Below, one piece after another: positions 1 to 15,700 of a stretch of DNA of 64,000 bases. How positions within the stretch are numbered: position 1 is the first letter of the stretch; each line of letters opens with the position of its first letter. Source of the stretch: Nipponacmea schrenckii (lineage: Eukaryota; Mollusca; Gastropoda; Lottiidae). The stretch covers positions 11,648,472 through 11,712,471 of the forward strand of contig JAUJPP010000001.1 of the NCBI GenBank assembly GCA_030562195.1, read 5' to 3'. A program made the position numbers and the translations under genes. The notes under the pieces are model-generated. The model made no database searches. It worked only from the letters and a program-made list of their open reading frames with translations, and was not told where the DNA came from.

Positions 1-271
1 TAACAATATCAGTATCAAATATGTGTCCTGCATATTGATTTGATATCATTAAGTATATTCTAAAATGTTGTACTTAACACAGTTCTAATGGATTGGTCTG
101 CCCTAAAGTTGCCATGGAAACTCATTTCCTGAAATTCATAATAAATTGAAAATTTTGCCCTAGATTGTGTCTAATCTTAATCAATTTGGGAATTTTGATA
201 AATTGGTCATATTTTAGAAAAAAAAAGTCATACAGTTGAATTTCACTGATTTTGTCACTAGACCTACCAAC
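1..271 (-). other. intron 1 of arginine kinase (partial)
   Basis: Non-coding sequence downstream, on the minus strand, of the arginine kinase first exon. It begins at the splice donor (GTTGGT read on the minus strand) and runs off the left edge. I see no second coding exon here, so the remaining arginine kinase exons must lie outside the window. Confidence 0.6.
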
Positions 272-431
272 CTGATCGAATACAGTCTGCTAATGTTCCT
301 CCAAATTTACTTTTTACATTCTTCAATTCTTTATATATATTTGGTGTTAAATGCTTTTTTAACAGTGATTTACTGGTGTTTGCAGCCTGCAATCTTTTCC
401 ACAATTCTTCAACACTTAAATTAGAGGCCAT
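272..431 (-). CDS. arginine kinase, first coding exon (proximal copy)
   Basis: This exon codes the start of the N-terminal all-helical domain of arginine kinase, the cytosolic enzyme that moves phosphate between ATP and arginine to buffer energy in invertebrate muscle and nerve. The predicted protein starts MASNLSVEELW and carries the family-typical stretches KSLLKKHLT and FGGTLADCIRSG. The exon is 160 nt, 53 codons plus one base, and ends at a GTTGGT donor, so the following intron is phase 1. The start ATG is taken at MAS because that is where homology to the family begins; an in-frame GTG seven codons upstream is not needed. The catalytic domain is outside the window. A second exon of identical length and phase lies at 2092-2251. 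Identification rests on recognised family motifs, not on an alignment. Confidence 0.85.
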
Positions 432-2091
432 TTTGAATGTTTTATCCTGCACGTTTGTTATCTCGCCAACACAGGGTTTATTTGTTTAAGTTATATAGAG
501 TGGTTGCTCTACTCTAGTCCTAGATAAACACCACAATCTAAAATAATCCTACAGATATTGATTGGTAGTAGATTCAGGAAGTTATTTTGACGCCTGTTGA
601 TCAGCTGGAAATATAATTCCGGACTGCCTCAGACCTAGTAAAGTTTTGTATTGGATACAATCGTATGATCTAATATAATCTTATCTTGAATTTCAATGTG
701 ACCTTCATTGATTGTTGGTGACTGTAGTCAAGTAGATCTAGTCAGCTATTCTCACGTATCTATAATCTTTCAAATTGTACCTAGTATCCAACTTTATGTC
801 TCCTATTCTTAATATGTAATTTAAAACTATTTAGTTTATAATTGTTTGATTGGAAAAAATTAGGTTTAAAGAGAGTTAACTTTGTATCTGATTAAAACCA
901 ACTAGAATCCAGTGTTTCTGGGAAAGTGAAAACAGGAAAAATATATATTCAGAAGAAATGATTCAGCACGGATGATGTCATGGTAGTGAGTTATTTAGAT
1001 GAATAACGTGGTTATTAGTGTCAAATAAAAATTCATGTTTGATTTTTTGGGTTTTGTGCTAAATACAAATTTAAATTCAAAATTCTAGAATTATCACATT
1101 GATGAAAATTAATTCTCACCTGGGTGAAAATTTAAGTTTTTAATTGAATATTATTGAATTATTCCAGTTTTTTAATTCAATATTAAAAAAAGAAATGTTG
1201 TCGGATCGCTGTATACATGAGGTGTTTTTTTTGTAAATAGTTATTATTTGAACTTATAATATTGAAATGTAAGATCAAACAGGACTCCAGGTATTTTCAG
1301 TGGTTAATTTCCCTTTCACAATCAGAAAATTGTTCAAGATTTTTCAATTTGTGAGGTGGAAATCCAGAAATTGCTCAGTTTAAAGCTAAAATGAATTGTG
1401 ATTTACATAAATTTCACGTGTTACATATTCACAAATTAGAAATAATTGATTTGTAAGATTTCAACTTTCAAGTGCCCAGTTGACAAACTCAAGAATAAAC
1501 CCACCCAAATGCAACAATGGTTTATTATGGAAATGATAAACATTTGAACATATTCCTGTCATGATTTTGAAATAACCATCAAAATGATTATTTGTGGATG
1601 TTCTTTGAATGAATATGTAACAGAATGTCAGGCAATGGGCACACAGCCAGTTGTAGAATAAAATAATAACATAATGCATGTTATTTTCAATGTGATGTAT
1701 TACACATGTTCTTTATACAGTATTGTGGTCTAAATTCTCATCTGACATTTTATCTTGAATAATGTTTAGTACTTGAAACACCTGCTAAAACTTTCTTGGT
1801 TTTCAATATTATTAATCTTTAGAAAAATTGAAGTCCAAATCAACATAAAGATTGAGGTAGAAATAAGTCCATACCTAAAGTATACAAAGCATTATGTCCA
1901 GGGCTAAGAGTAAGCACTTTTTGTCCTATGCGCTACATCTATCAAGATAGATGAAATAAATATCAAATTTTTCTCAAGAATGTTAAAATGGTCAATTATG
2001 TTTTGCCAAGTGAACTGTCGAGATTAGACCTTTTACTTTAGGGACAAGATATGAATGTACAAATTATCTGTACTAAAAATCTAATACTAAC
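432..2091. other. interval between the two arginine kinase first exons
   Basis: I found no arginine kinase exon 2 on the minus strand in this 1.66-kb interval and no other recognisable gene. The short open frames in it have no family features. It must contain the promoter of the proximal exon and, if the distal exon splices onward, part of a long first intron. No TATA-like or other regulatory site can be argued with confidence. Confidence 0.5.
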
Positions 2092-2251
2092 CTGATCTAA
2101 TACAGTCTGCCAATGTACCTCCAAATTTACTCCTAGTATATTTCAAAGATTGAAATATTGAGGGCGTCAGATTCTGTTTCAATAAAGATTTACAATCTGA
2201 AGCTGATTGAAGCTTTTGGAACAGTTGATCTACATTTAATGTTGAAGCCAT
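2092..2251 (-). CDS. arginine kinase, first coding exon (distal copy)
   Basis: A second arginine kinase N-terminal exon, starting MASTLNVDQLFQKL and ending in the same FGGTLADCIRSG block as the proximal copy. It is again 160 nt from the ATG to a GTTAGT donor, so the phase is the same. The two copies differ at roughly half their residues through the first 40 codons but are identical over the last 12, which argues for selection on both. Because no second exon lies between them, this exon can only splice to exons left of the window, past the proximal copy. The simplest reading is an alternative first exon of one gene. A 5' remnant of a tandem gene copy is the alternative. Confidence 0.82.
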
Positions 2252-4144
2252 TTTAAGCAATGAATCCACTTTCTACCTTTTCTGATATTTTGGAAAATGA
2301 TAGAAAGTTTGATGAAATATTCAGTATTTATAGCAAACTGAAAACATAAGACTATTAAAACAAAGGTCAATATTAAGGGTCAAATTTGGTGTTGCCTAGC
2401 ATCATTATTTAGATATTACATAATAATTGAATAATTGTACGATGCAAGAGGGGGATTTCCTAACTATTAATCTGGATTAGGATTAGGCCTAGTTAAGGGT
2501 CATACTTAGTAGTTCAAGGGGTTAAGTTAATGAAATATGTCGATTCTGTAATTTTTTGAATAGAATATTCAGGAGCATAGGTCCAAATAGTCTCCGTTAG
2601 TTTTACTTCAGTATCTTAATAGTCTTTAAAATACATAAGCTTCTGTGGCTTAATGAGTTTGATGTTTGCAATAACAGATTTGCAAAAAGAATACTGTGAA
2701 CCATACAAGGAAAGGTGGGTTGTGTGTGCCCCAAGCTGAACTCGATAAAAATTAAAAATCCATCATCATAGAAGAAAAGGGTTATGCAGCCGTCTTCGCT
2801 AACTTACACATTGCATGGTTTTGCCTGTCAATATCCCAATGAGTTGCTAAAAAGTTGAACGTTTGAAACTAGAATTCATTTCACAAAATTTATCAAATTT
2901 TTTCAACAAATAGTGCAAGCAGTTTTCCAATCATTTAGTCATGTCTTTTAAATTTTTTAGTTTTGGGTGTTGGTGGATTTGTTATTTTATTCATATATTA
3001 TTTGTTTCATTCTCACATAATATTATTGAACTGAAATAATGAGACATATGATATCATTGTTATGGATCTTTAACCACAATAATTAGTCACTATTGTTAAT
3101 GGTCTACAATATTGTTATGTAGATTAGTAAGCTTATACTTCAATAGATAATTAAAGTGGTAACTTTTTGATAGATAGTTTATTCTCTGTAAACGACTCCT
3201 GTCAAGAGGTCAATAAGAAATACAAACATGATTAAATAATTATCAATTACATGGCAAGATAGTGAAATGGATTCAAAAGTGTGTTGTATGTATGTTGGGA
3301 ACACTAATTCTTCTATTAGCACTATTCCAATTATCTGGCTGATGTCTGTAATTTGTTATTCCGAAAAGAATTGAGTAAATAGTGATGTCATCTACATTAC
3401 AGAATGGGTTAATTAGAAGCTATACACAAATAATTCTGGAACCTTTCATTGAATCTCTTTAATCCCAAATAAGTTTTTGAATCTATATTTGTTTAATACA
3501 ATAATTAGCAACTCCATGGAATCTTTAATTTATTTGGGCATATATTTTAAAGCCCAAGTGGATCGTTGGTTCGTTGATCTGTCGGTCCTTGAATATTTGT
3601 TTGTGCTCACTCCACAGCCTACAATTCTTAATGGATTCTTTTGATTTTTATATTGTGGGCCAGTGTCATTATGAAGATGATCCCTATGGATTTTCCTGAT
3701 GATCCGATAAATTTTCACCAAAATATTGTGTCTGACTTTGCATAATTTTTACTCCATTAGATATAAGGTGCAACTCAAGCTCACTATACAGGCAACAGTT
3801 CTCTATAGATTTGTATTTTGTAAGTTATTGTCATTATATAGATGGTCCCTATTGATTTTTCGTAATGATCTAATGATTTTTTCACCGAAATATTTTGTCT
3901 TGCTTAAAATTCTCTATTTAATAGATATATACAAAATGTGAATGGACAACAACAATGATTTGTACTTGCAATCAAAGCTGCTTGTGGGCGTATGTCACCT
4001 TGCTTTGCAAGGCTTATCTTTGAACCTTAACATAAATGACATAGCTGAATAGCAGACAATGCAGATTGTCTGAGGAATTGATATTACAACATATTTGCAT
4101 GGATGACAATACAACATATTTCTTCTGAAAGATATTACAACATA
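2252..4144. other. gene-free interval
   Basis: I see no exon with recognisable protein homology on either strand. I looked for the His57 and Asp102 exons expected upstream of the serine protease at 5732 and found none. The only structure is a diverged direct duplication: about 3661-3770 and about 3829-3930 share a pattern of TGTCATTAT, GATGRTCCCTAT, TTCACC and AAATATT ending in TTAGATATA or ATAGATATA. The upstream part should include the promoter region of the distal arginine kinase exon. Confidence 0.5.
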
Positions 4145-4830
4145 TCGCTTCCAGATTACATTACAATATAGTTGCTAGGACCAACATACAATGTATTGAA
4201 TGGAGGATATTACAATTTATTTTCTAGGACCGACATACAATGTATTGAATGGAGGACATTACAATATATGTTAGGACCGACATACAATGTATTGTATGGA
4301 GGACATTACAATATAGTTGCTAGGACCGACATACAATGTATTGTATGGAGGACATTACAATATATGTTAGGACCGACATACAATGTATTGCATGGAGGAC
4401 ATTACAATATATGTTAGGACCAACATACAATGTATTGTATGGAGGACATTACAATATAGTTGCTAGGACCAACATACAATGTATTGTATGGAGGACATTA
4501 CAATATAGATGCTAGGACCGACATTCAATGTATTGTATGGAGGACATTACAATATAGTTGCTAGGACCGACATACAATGTATTGTATGGAGGACATTACA
4601 ATATAGTTGCTAGGACCGACATACAATGTATTGTATGGAGGACATTACAATATAGTTGCTAGGACCGACATACAATGTATTGAATGGAGGATAATACAAT
4701 TTATTTTCTAGGACCAACATACAATATATTGAATGGAGGACATTACAATTTATTGGCTTATTACAATATAGTTGCTAGGACCAACATACAATGTATTGTA
4801 TGGAGGACATTACAATATAGTTGCTAGGAT
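4145..4830. repeat. 45-49 bp tandem repeat array, first block
   Basis: About 14 head-to-tail copies of a unit containing CTAGGACCGACATACAATG followed by TATTGTATGGAGGACATTAC. Full units are about 49 bp, and shorter ones lack the GTTGC step. Each unit carries a near-perfect hairpin, ATACAAT-GT-ATTGTAT. More diverged units precede the block from about 4080. Open frames across the array are by-products of the repeat. Confidence 0.9.
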
Positions 4831-5039
4831 CATATGGCAGGGGAAAGCTGCAAGGACCTAATGCTATGTAGAAATGTCTATTTCAAAACACAAATGTATC
4901 ATAATGCAATACCAAACACCTAAAACGTCTAATACAAAAGATAAAATACATGAAACCTTTTATACATAATACTTATAACCTCTAATGCACAATTGATTTT
5001 ACAACCTGTAACATCTACCATAGCATTAGATGACATATC
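4831..5039. other. non-repetitive spacer inside the tandem array
   Basis: About 200 bp that do not match the repeat unit separate the two blocks. The spacer has its own weak internal repetition of AAT-ACAA / CATAATAC type steps. No gene is seen. Confidence 0.5.
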
Positions 5040-5425
5040 TACTATTGCATGGAGGACATTGCAATTTATTGGCTAGGACCGACATACAATGTATTGAATG
5101 GAGGACATTACAATATATGTTAGGACCGACATACAATGTATTGTATGGAGGACATTACAATATAGTTGCTAGGACCGACATACAATGTATTGTATGGAGG
5201 ACATTACAATATAGTTGCTAGGACCGACATACAATGTATTGTATGGAGGACATTACAATATAGTTGCTAGGACTGACATACAATATATTGAATGGAGGAC
5301 ATTACAATTTATTGGCTAGGGCCAACATACAATATATTGCATGGAGGAAATTACAATATAGTTGCTAGGACTGACATACAATATATTGAATGGAGGACAT
5401 TACAATTTATTGGCTAGTTCTGACA
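5040..5425. repeat. 45-49 bp tandem repeat array, second block
   Basis: About eight further copies of the same unit as in 4145-4830, in the same orientation. The last copies are more diverged, with TTTATTGGCTAG in place of ATAGTTGCTAG. The array ends about 300 bp before the first visible protease exon. Confidence 0.88.
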
Positions 5426-5731
5426 TACAATATATTTGCAAAGACGACATAACTATGTATCTGACATAAAATATTCGGTAAAGATAGATCAGTTGTCTGA
5501 AGATCGTATCGCGTTCAACTATGAGTAACATCATGTTTTAATTTAAGTTCTGTTTTTATATCTATATTGGCATGTCTGGTCTTACTACTTTACTATCTGA
5601 AACCAAATACAATATACTAGTGGTGTATGATTTGTGAATAATTTACTCAAAGACAAGCCGGCTGTGTGAATCCTGAAATATCTATGTAGTACATGGTTTT
5701 AAATCAAAAACGGAAATTTTGTATTTTGCAG

Positions 5732-8962
<3,231 letters not shown>

Positions 8963-9424
8963 GTATGATATCCAAGAAGTATTATATCAACACCTCATAC
9001 AGAGCTACTCTGTAAACAAAACATATAATATAATATTCCAATTGTATAGACCGATACCAGAGTAGATTATTTTTGACCCACAAAGATTAAACGAGAAGGG
9101 ACATAAAAAATCAAATTTTCTACTAAGCTATAAGACTTTTGGAGCTAATCAAACATTTTTTCTTAATTAATCTGGCAGTGCCGTTTTATGAAATAGTACC
9201 TTGTTTTTTTTTTCAGTCACCCCAATTAAATTAAGTATTTGCTCTTTGAACTTCATTTAACTATGTATGATTTAACACCACTCAAGTTAATAATGACTTT
9301 CTTTAGATTTATCATTTGGTTAATGGTGTTGCTTACATAATTATTTCACACTAAGTCAAATTTTTGTAAGATGCCAATATTTGTGTATATTATACAAATT
9401 TTAATATTATATAAGTGTAATAAA
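8963..9424 (+). other. probable 3' UTR of the serine protease
   Basis: Sequence following the TAA stop. The first good polyadenylation signal on the plus strand is AATAAA at 9419-9424, inside TGTAATAAATAATAAC. The UTR extent is inferred from that signal only. Confidence 0.5.
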
Positions 9425-10164
9425 TAATAACAAAATAATTTTTTTTTTAAATTATTAAAATCACCTTTTTTATCTGTCTCAACAGTAAAATTTATTAACA
9501 TATTTTAATTTTGCATAGAATTATATTATTGTATGATAACATTTTGATGTACATATTGATCTTACAGACTTTTGGGGGTTTATGATTTAACTGAATGGAT
9601 GTCAAATTAACAAATCATAGAGTAGCATCAGTTATTTGGCTACACACAGATATGTTTTCTTTAGAAAAGTTTTATAAATGACAATTTGCCTCATCGTATC
9701 TGGTAAACCTTGTTCAATAAAAATTCAGTCATTGACTATTGTGACAATTTTAACAATAAAAATTCTATTAACCCCAGCCCTAGAAATTTTCTGATAAAAG
9801 TAACCTTTATATTTGTATTAAGTTTTCCTATAATTCAAAAACTAATAAATGGTGAGGGATTGAGAAGAAAGGTCAAACATTCCAACACGTTTGTCAAAAC
9901 AAGTGTTAAATGTCATTAGTAGCTTACAGTACACTATGAATAACAAGTAAGACTGAAATGAGACTGTCAACAACCATTTTACATCATTTTGCTGTACATT
10001 TTCATCATGAAATAAAGTTAGGTGGTCACAGCCCAAATTAACATTGAGAAGCAAAATGTGGTATTATCTTGCTATCAGTCTAATTTAGTATATCTTCCTC
10101 ACATTAACAAATTTAACACAGCTCTTCCCTATGGAACTAAAGAAAATAAAGACCATTTTTTAAA
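9425..10164. other. interval between convergent genes
   Basis: No gene is recognised. The protease reads rightwards into this interval and the cadherin gene reads leftwards into it. A further AATAAA on the plus strand near 9717 could be an alternative end for the protease transcript. The short open frames here show no family features. Confidence 0.5.
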
Positions 10165-10789
10165 TTTTATATAGAAATAGAATCTTTATTTATATAATAA
10201 TCATAATTTTGTATAAAAGACATATAAATTTATGGATAGAAAAATCATCTTTTAAAAATTTCATTTGTAATGTACATAAAAAACTTTCAACAATATACAA
10301 ATCAGTTCTATATACAATATAAAAAGACATGAGATTCTCTCAAAGTGGTTGTCATGAAAGACAATCTATTTATAAATTTTATACATTTCATTATAAAAAG
10401 CTAAAATATTTTGTTAAACTATAATAATTGAGACACAATAATATAACTATTTCATAATATCAGTATAATTTCAAATTGACATAAAAGACACTCATAAATT
10501 TAACAATTTTCAAATTAAAATTTCAGAATTCAATAATTGGAATGTCATAATTTTGCATAAAATTTTATAACAATTAACATAAAAATAAAGTTGCAATCAT
10601 AAAGTAACACTTAATTAATTATGTAACATACAAAAAAAATATTTGAATTCAAATCAGCAGAAGCACCACTTGGAAAACTAACTTAACATTTAATTTGAAA
10701 AAAAAACAAAAAAAACTAACATTTGGTTGTGTAAGTTGTAAGTATTTTGGAAGAGGCATTAAAATATATTCTAACAACTATCTAATAAT
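10165..10789 (-). other. 3' UTR of the giant cadherin gene
   Basis: Very AT-rich sequence after the TAG stop (10790-10792), read on the minus strand. AATAAA on the minus strand at 10185-10190 is the likely polyadenylation signal, which puts the transcript end near 10165-10175. Other AT-rich hexamers occur nearer the stop, so shorter forms are possible. Confidence 0.55.
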
Positions 10790-12736
10790 CTATAATATTG
10801 TCATGTCTTCTTTCTGCATTCCTGTATGCGCAATGCGTTGACCATTTCTGAAAAGAGAATAAAAGGTTACATTAATGACCAACAGTAACATAGATTATAG
10901 ATTACTATTATAGATAGCTATATTTTGTTATCACTTGAACTAACAGAGTGTTTGATTTCATAAAAATAAACAGCTGGTCTGCATTGTTGAGATGTGTAGA
11001 AATATTTGGTGACCATATTCTATGCAATAACCTTCATTGAGGTTTATTTGCTTACACTTTGCTTGTCTATTACAATTCCTTTTAAAAATATGAAACCCTA
11101 ATTTAAAATGTAATTAAAAAATAACCTCAGATGTAGTTTGGACTGTTACCAGCAATAGAGGAAGATTAATTGCCAAGAGAGTCCAAAGTTTGTGATTGGA
11201 AATCGTTTGATGTAAGAGACATGGGTGAACAGTTATTCATTGTTATATTAAAGTATTTAAAGATGGGAGTTTAAAGATAGAGTTTATTCTATATACTAAA
11301 ACCATGGCAACATTATTTATTTTTACAGAGTAAATAACTAACATAGAGTGTATATATAGCTCCAATCAACATGGCCCATTTTAAATCCCTTCTAAACAGT
11401 TGACAAACATTTTGTTTATTTACGTATTTGATGTATATAACGTTATGACAGATTCAGTAGATATAGGATGGTGGCCTAGGGTGCGGTTCACAGTCTCTAA
11501 GTAAAATAAATTAACTTGAACCTGCTATTCTTAAACAGGATTAAATCAATAATATCACTACCCTACCTCAATTCATTTCCTTTAAATGTATTGAATTCTA
11601 GTTTTAAATAAGAAATAAGGTTTCATTTCAGCTAAGGGCATGACAAAAATATTTTTACACAAGTTTCAATAAAGATATTTTGTCATTCTTCATAATTATA
11701 TCCAGATTTTTTCAAATAGTGTTTGACATAATTATAATCAAATATCTGAAATCTGAAGTAAGAGTTGAAAACCATATAACCCTTTGGTGCCAGACTTTAT
11801 CCACGTACAACCTAGGGGGTTCTGGGTTGGAGCCATGGATGAAGCATGTTTCATAAAGTTGCTAGGGCTACTTACGGTTCATAAGCTGTGTTAATAGCTG
11901 CATTCACTCGAGGGTCAGAATTTGAATATTGAGCCTCCATATTATCACCACTGAATGTCATATTTATTTCACCTAAATCTTGTACTGCTTCATCGGGTGG
12001 TACATACATATTTAAACTCTATAATAAGAAAAACAAGAATAAATTGTAGCTTTCAACTTCTGTATTGCCCATTGAACATGCAAATTGTCGCAAATGTGCT
12101 ACATAAATGTGTGGCAAATACTTTCATTCACATGCTTTTAATATATGAGTTTTGAGGATATATGTTATTTATTTTCATACACATTTCACACACGTTTTTT
12201 TTTTTAATTTTTAGTCTTTTTTATTGTTGGATGGAGGAAAATGTAATATTACAAAATTATAGGATGCTCAAAATCTTTGAAAATATAAAAGAAAATTCAT
12301 TGAGTTAAGCACACAAGGTCTTGACAAAAAATATTGCACAGAAAATGAAATGGTAGAGCATTAGTCAAAGTATGTGATATTGGATTGGTTTAAGTCACAA
12401 GTATTTAACATTTACACAGCTCACACACTCATTACTTAACTTTGTTTTAGGTAAAACTAAATCATTCTAGTTTAAATGACACATATCTTACACTGTCTTT
12501 CACAATTACATTCAAATTTTAATACTAGCACTTTTTTTTTTTAAGGTATATTATGATTTTCTTTTATATATAAAATATCTTAACTCGGCAGGAATACATG
12601 TATCTTGTTATAACAAAAATAAGAATGTTATCATACCTGTGTTTCATATTCTCTTAAGAAATTCTGGGGTTCTACAAAGTCTGGATTTTCATAAGATTGT
12701 GAATAAATTCTGTATTGACTGATGAATTTGATATAT
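10790..12736 (-). CDS. cadherin exons 1-3 from the 3' end: cytoplasmic tail
   Basis: Exons 12637-12736, 11876-12018 and 10790-10847 code most of the intracellular tail. It has several tyrosines, including YSQSYENPDF and REYETQ, an acidic/polar middle (PPDEAVQDLGEINM) and the C-terminus KEDMTIL. The last residues T-I-L fit a class I PDZ-binding ligand, as used by cadherin-23 to dock on scaffold proteins. No beta-catenin or p120 binding region of a classical cadherin is visible. YENPDF could act as an endocytic or phosphotyrosine site, but this is a guess. Splice phases agree: Q/S between the first two exons, and CC/A making Pro between the last two. Confidence 0.88.
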
Positions 12737-15700
12737 CTATAAAAAAAATAAAATGATAAATTCAGTATAATAACATTTAAAATCGAGAAATATCTAAGGT
12801 AAATCATGAGATCAAATGCAAGGAGTAATTGTTATACTTAATTTTAGTTCCTCTATACATTACAAATGGCAGATAACATTGGGCATATTTAGCCATTTCA
12901 AATACCTGATGCTACTTGACACCGTGTCTGATATTGTGCTTAACAAAATCATTTTTAAAAGGATTCATCTTACATACTTTCAATAAAAAAAAAGTACTTT
13001 CAATTAAAAAAATAAGCAAAAAGTTAATTAAACATGAACATGAGACAGTCAAAATGAAGGTACGTACCTAGAGTATGTGAATATTATAACAATTATTCCT
13101 ACGATACTAAGTAATATGATAATGGCGGCTAAAGCAACGAGGGCTGCCCATGGATCGTCCATCCACCATATATAGGATTTAGTAACCATTGTTCTCACTA
13201 GTGAGGATGCAGCATAAGGCACTCTGATATTTTCAACAACCAACTGTGTTTCACCAAGAATGCTTTCTACTTGATCAATGCTGCCCAAAACTCTGTAAGA
13301 GAACGATTTATCATATCATATTCCACAATATCACATATTCTTAGAAAATATACATCCATTCACATAGACTTAGAAATAATTTAGGACGTACCCATACCAA
13401 CTGGGCTATAAAACAAGTTGAAAGTAACTGTAACTATCTACGTACACAAATCACGTCCCAATGATGGAGATAGAGACCTACGACTAGCAGTGAACACCTT
13501 ATGTAAATAAATAACTACAGTGAGTCAACAGTTACAAATGAATCTTCTTTGTTCCTAAACGAAGTAAATCTTTGACAGGTTTGAAATGTTATTTCACTCA
13601 GTTAAGACTATATACTATCAACTGAATATCACCAATAGCCATTTCAACTATATTGATTTGAAATATTTTCAGCAATCACAAACCTTCATCAAAAATAAGC
13701 AAATTTGGAAGTAGGGATTCAAGAATAGATATTTTCACTCAGTTAAGACTATATACTATCAACTGAATATCACCAATAGCCATTTCAACTATATTGATTT
13801 GAAATATTTTCAGCAATCACAAACCTTCATCAAAAATAAGCAAATTTGGAAGTAGGGATTCAAGAATAGATATTTTGGGTTTGATCATAAAAAATCAGAT
13901 TCCTATCAAAATTTATCTTAAAAAAAAAATAATTTCTAGCTGAATCAATTGATTTGAAAAAAAAAAGAAAATGCTGAGGAAAACAATGAGTGGAAGGAAT
14001 ACTTACAAGTTTCTGTGTTCACGATCTGTATTATTGTAGAGATGATGAGGTTTTACTCTCTGTGTTAAGGTGAAGATCACATCAGTTCTAAAATTGAAAT
14101 CATATAAACTGATTCCCTAAAAAGCTATAATCAAATCTTTATAGCTTCACAAAATAAATGATTACTCTCAAAAAGAGATGTTCACAGAGTGCCATGGGAT
14201 GCTCAAGTTCTGTTATCAGGGACACCCAATATAATCCTTAGACGGAATAGGTGAATGGTAAAAGTACTTACGATTTATTCTCAACAACAATATCATTAGC
14301 TGATTGTAATATTTTCTTTCCTTCTATTTGTTCAATCAATACAACTTCACCCAGTACTTCTTGTAATTTTCTAAAATATCAAAATTATTTTTAGGTTCAA
14401 TTTTTGATAAACAAATTTTACAATCTAATGTCCAATCAACAGCCCTGTACAGACAATACAATCAAGCAATCCAGACAATATAATCTAAATATACAGATAA
14501 TACAATCAAACTGTACAGATAATACAATCAAGCAATCCAGACAATATAATCTAAATATACAGATAATACAATCAAACTGTACAGATAATACAATCTAATG
14601 GTAATAAGATTGGGATAGATCAAATGTAAATCATTACAAATTGTAAAGAAATGGTGAATTCTAAAATAAAAATACATACTTTCGGATATTTTCTTTAGAA
14701 GCTAAGACCTCAGCAGAATCTCGATCTTGTAACACCAGTACAAATCTATTTTTCGGTTCAATCAAATTCACCTGAAGAAAAAAATAATCCAGTTGATTGA
14801 TTTATTTCAAAACTTATAGTATCTCTCAATTTTACATTTATTCTACAATTTATAAACTTCATTGGCTCAACAACAAGCAATATTTGCACTGAAAACGGAA
14901 GCAAAAGGTCATCAGAAATAATAATCAAAACAGAAAAGTAGGCCTATTCTTTTGAGTAAGTTGATTATACCAAATTCTGATTAGAAACTGTGCAGACAAG
15001 ATAACCATATTTCATCCATACTCTTGATATTTGTAATGCTTGATCAAGTGTCAAATGCAACTGTAATTACTTACCACTACATCAGATGTAGCTGTTAAGG
15101 AACTGAATCTAAATGGTTTATCAGCAGCAACAATTTTGAATTCATCTTGAATATCATTAGTTGGATCTTGGCTAAATTCTTTTGTAGTGAATAAGAAACC
15201 TTCATTACGATCAATGTCAAAATCTTTGGCTGAAGGTTCATTGTCTGGGGCCATATAGAATTCAATTTCAGCATTAGGACCATCATCAGCATCAGTGGCC
15301 TACAAATCAAAGATAAAATATTTTTATCAACATTTTTTGCTTCATTTGATTTCCAAATATAAATCAATGAACTTTTGTTAAGAACATTTTGACATGTGAA
15401 ATTAAGTTACTAACCGTAGTCTGTATAAGAATCTGGTTGGGTTTAGAAGATCTAGCAGTAGCAACAAAGTATAAGCCTGGTGTTGTTCCTGGAGGATATT
15501 CTGGATATACAAATACTGGTGGGTTGTCATTGACATCAGTTATTACAACAATAACTCTTATTTCTGGCCATGTATCTAAAATACAAAAACAACATTTATA
15601 ATAGTGTCAGCACCTCTGAAATATCGTGAAATAAACAATCTAAACTCTAGTTTGTGAGAAAAGTGAATAGTTTTGATCCAAATGCCAAATTTGTGGTAGT

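Noticed and set aside
1461..1679. 72-codon minus-strand open frame between the arginine kinase exons
   Set aside because: I checked it as a possible arginine kinase exon 2. It has none of the family motifs and no suitable splice borders.
4172..5221. Open frames coding repeated CIEWRTLQY / YNVLYGGHYN
   Set aside because: By-product of the 45-49 bp tandem array. The frame changes between units and there is no supporting gene structure.
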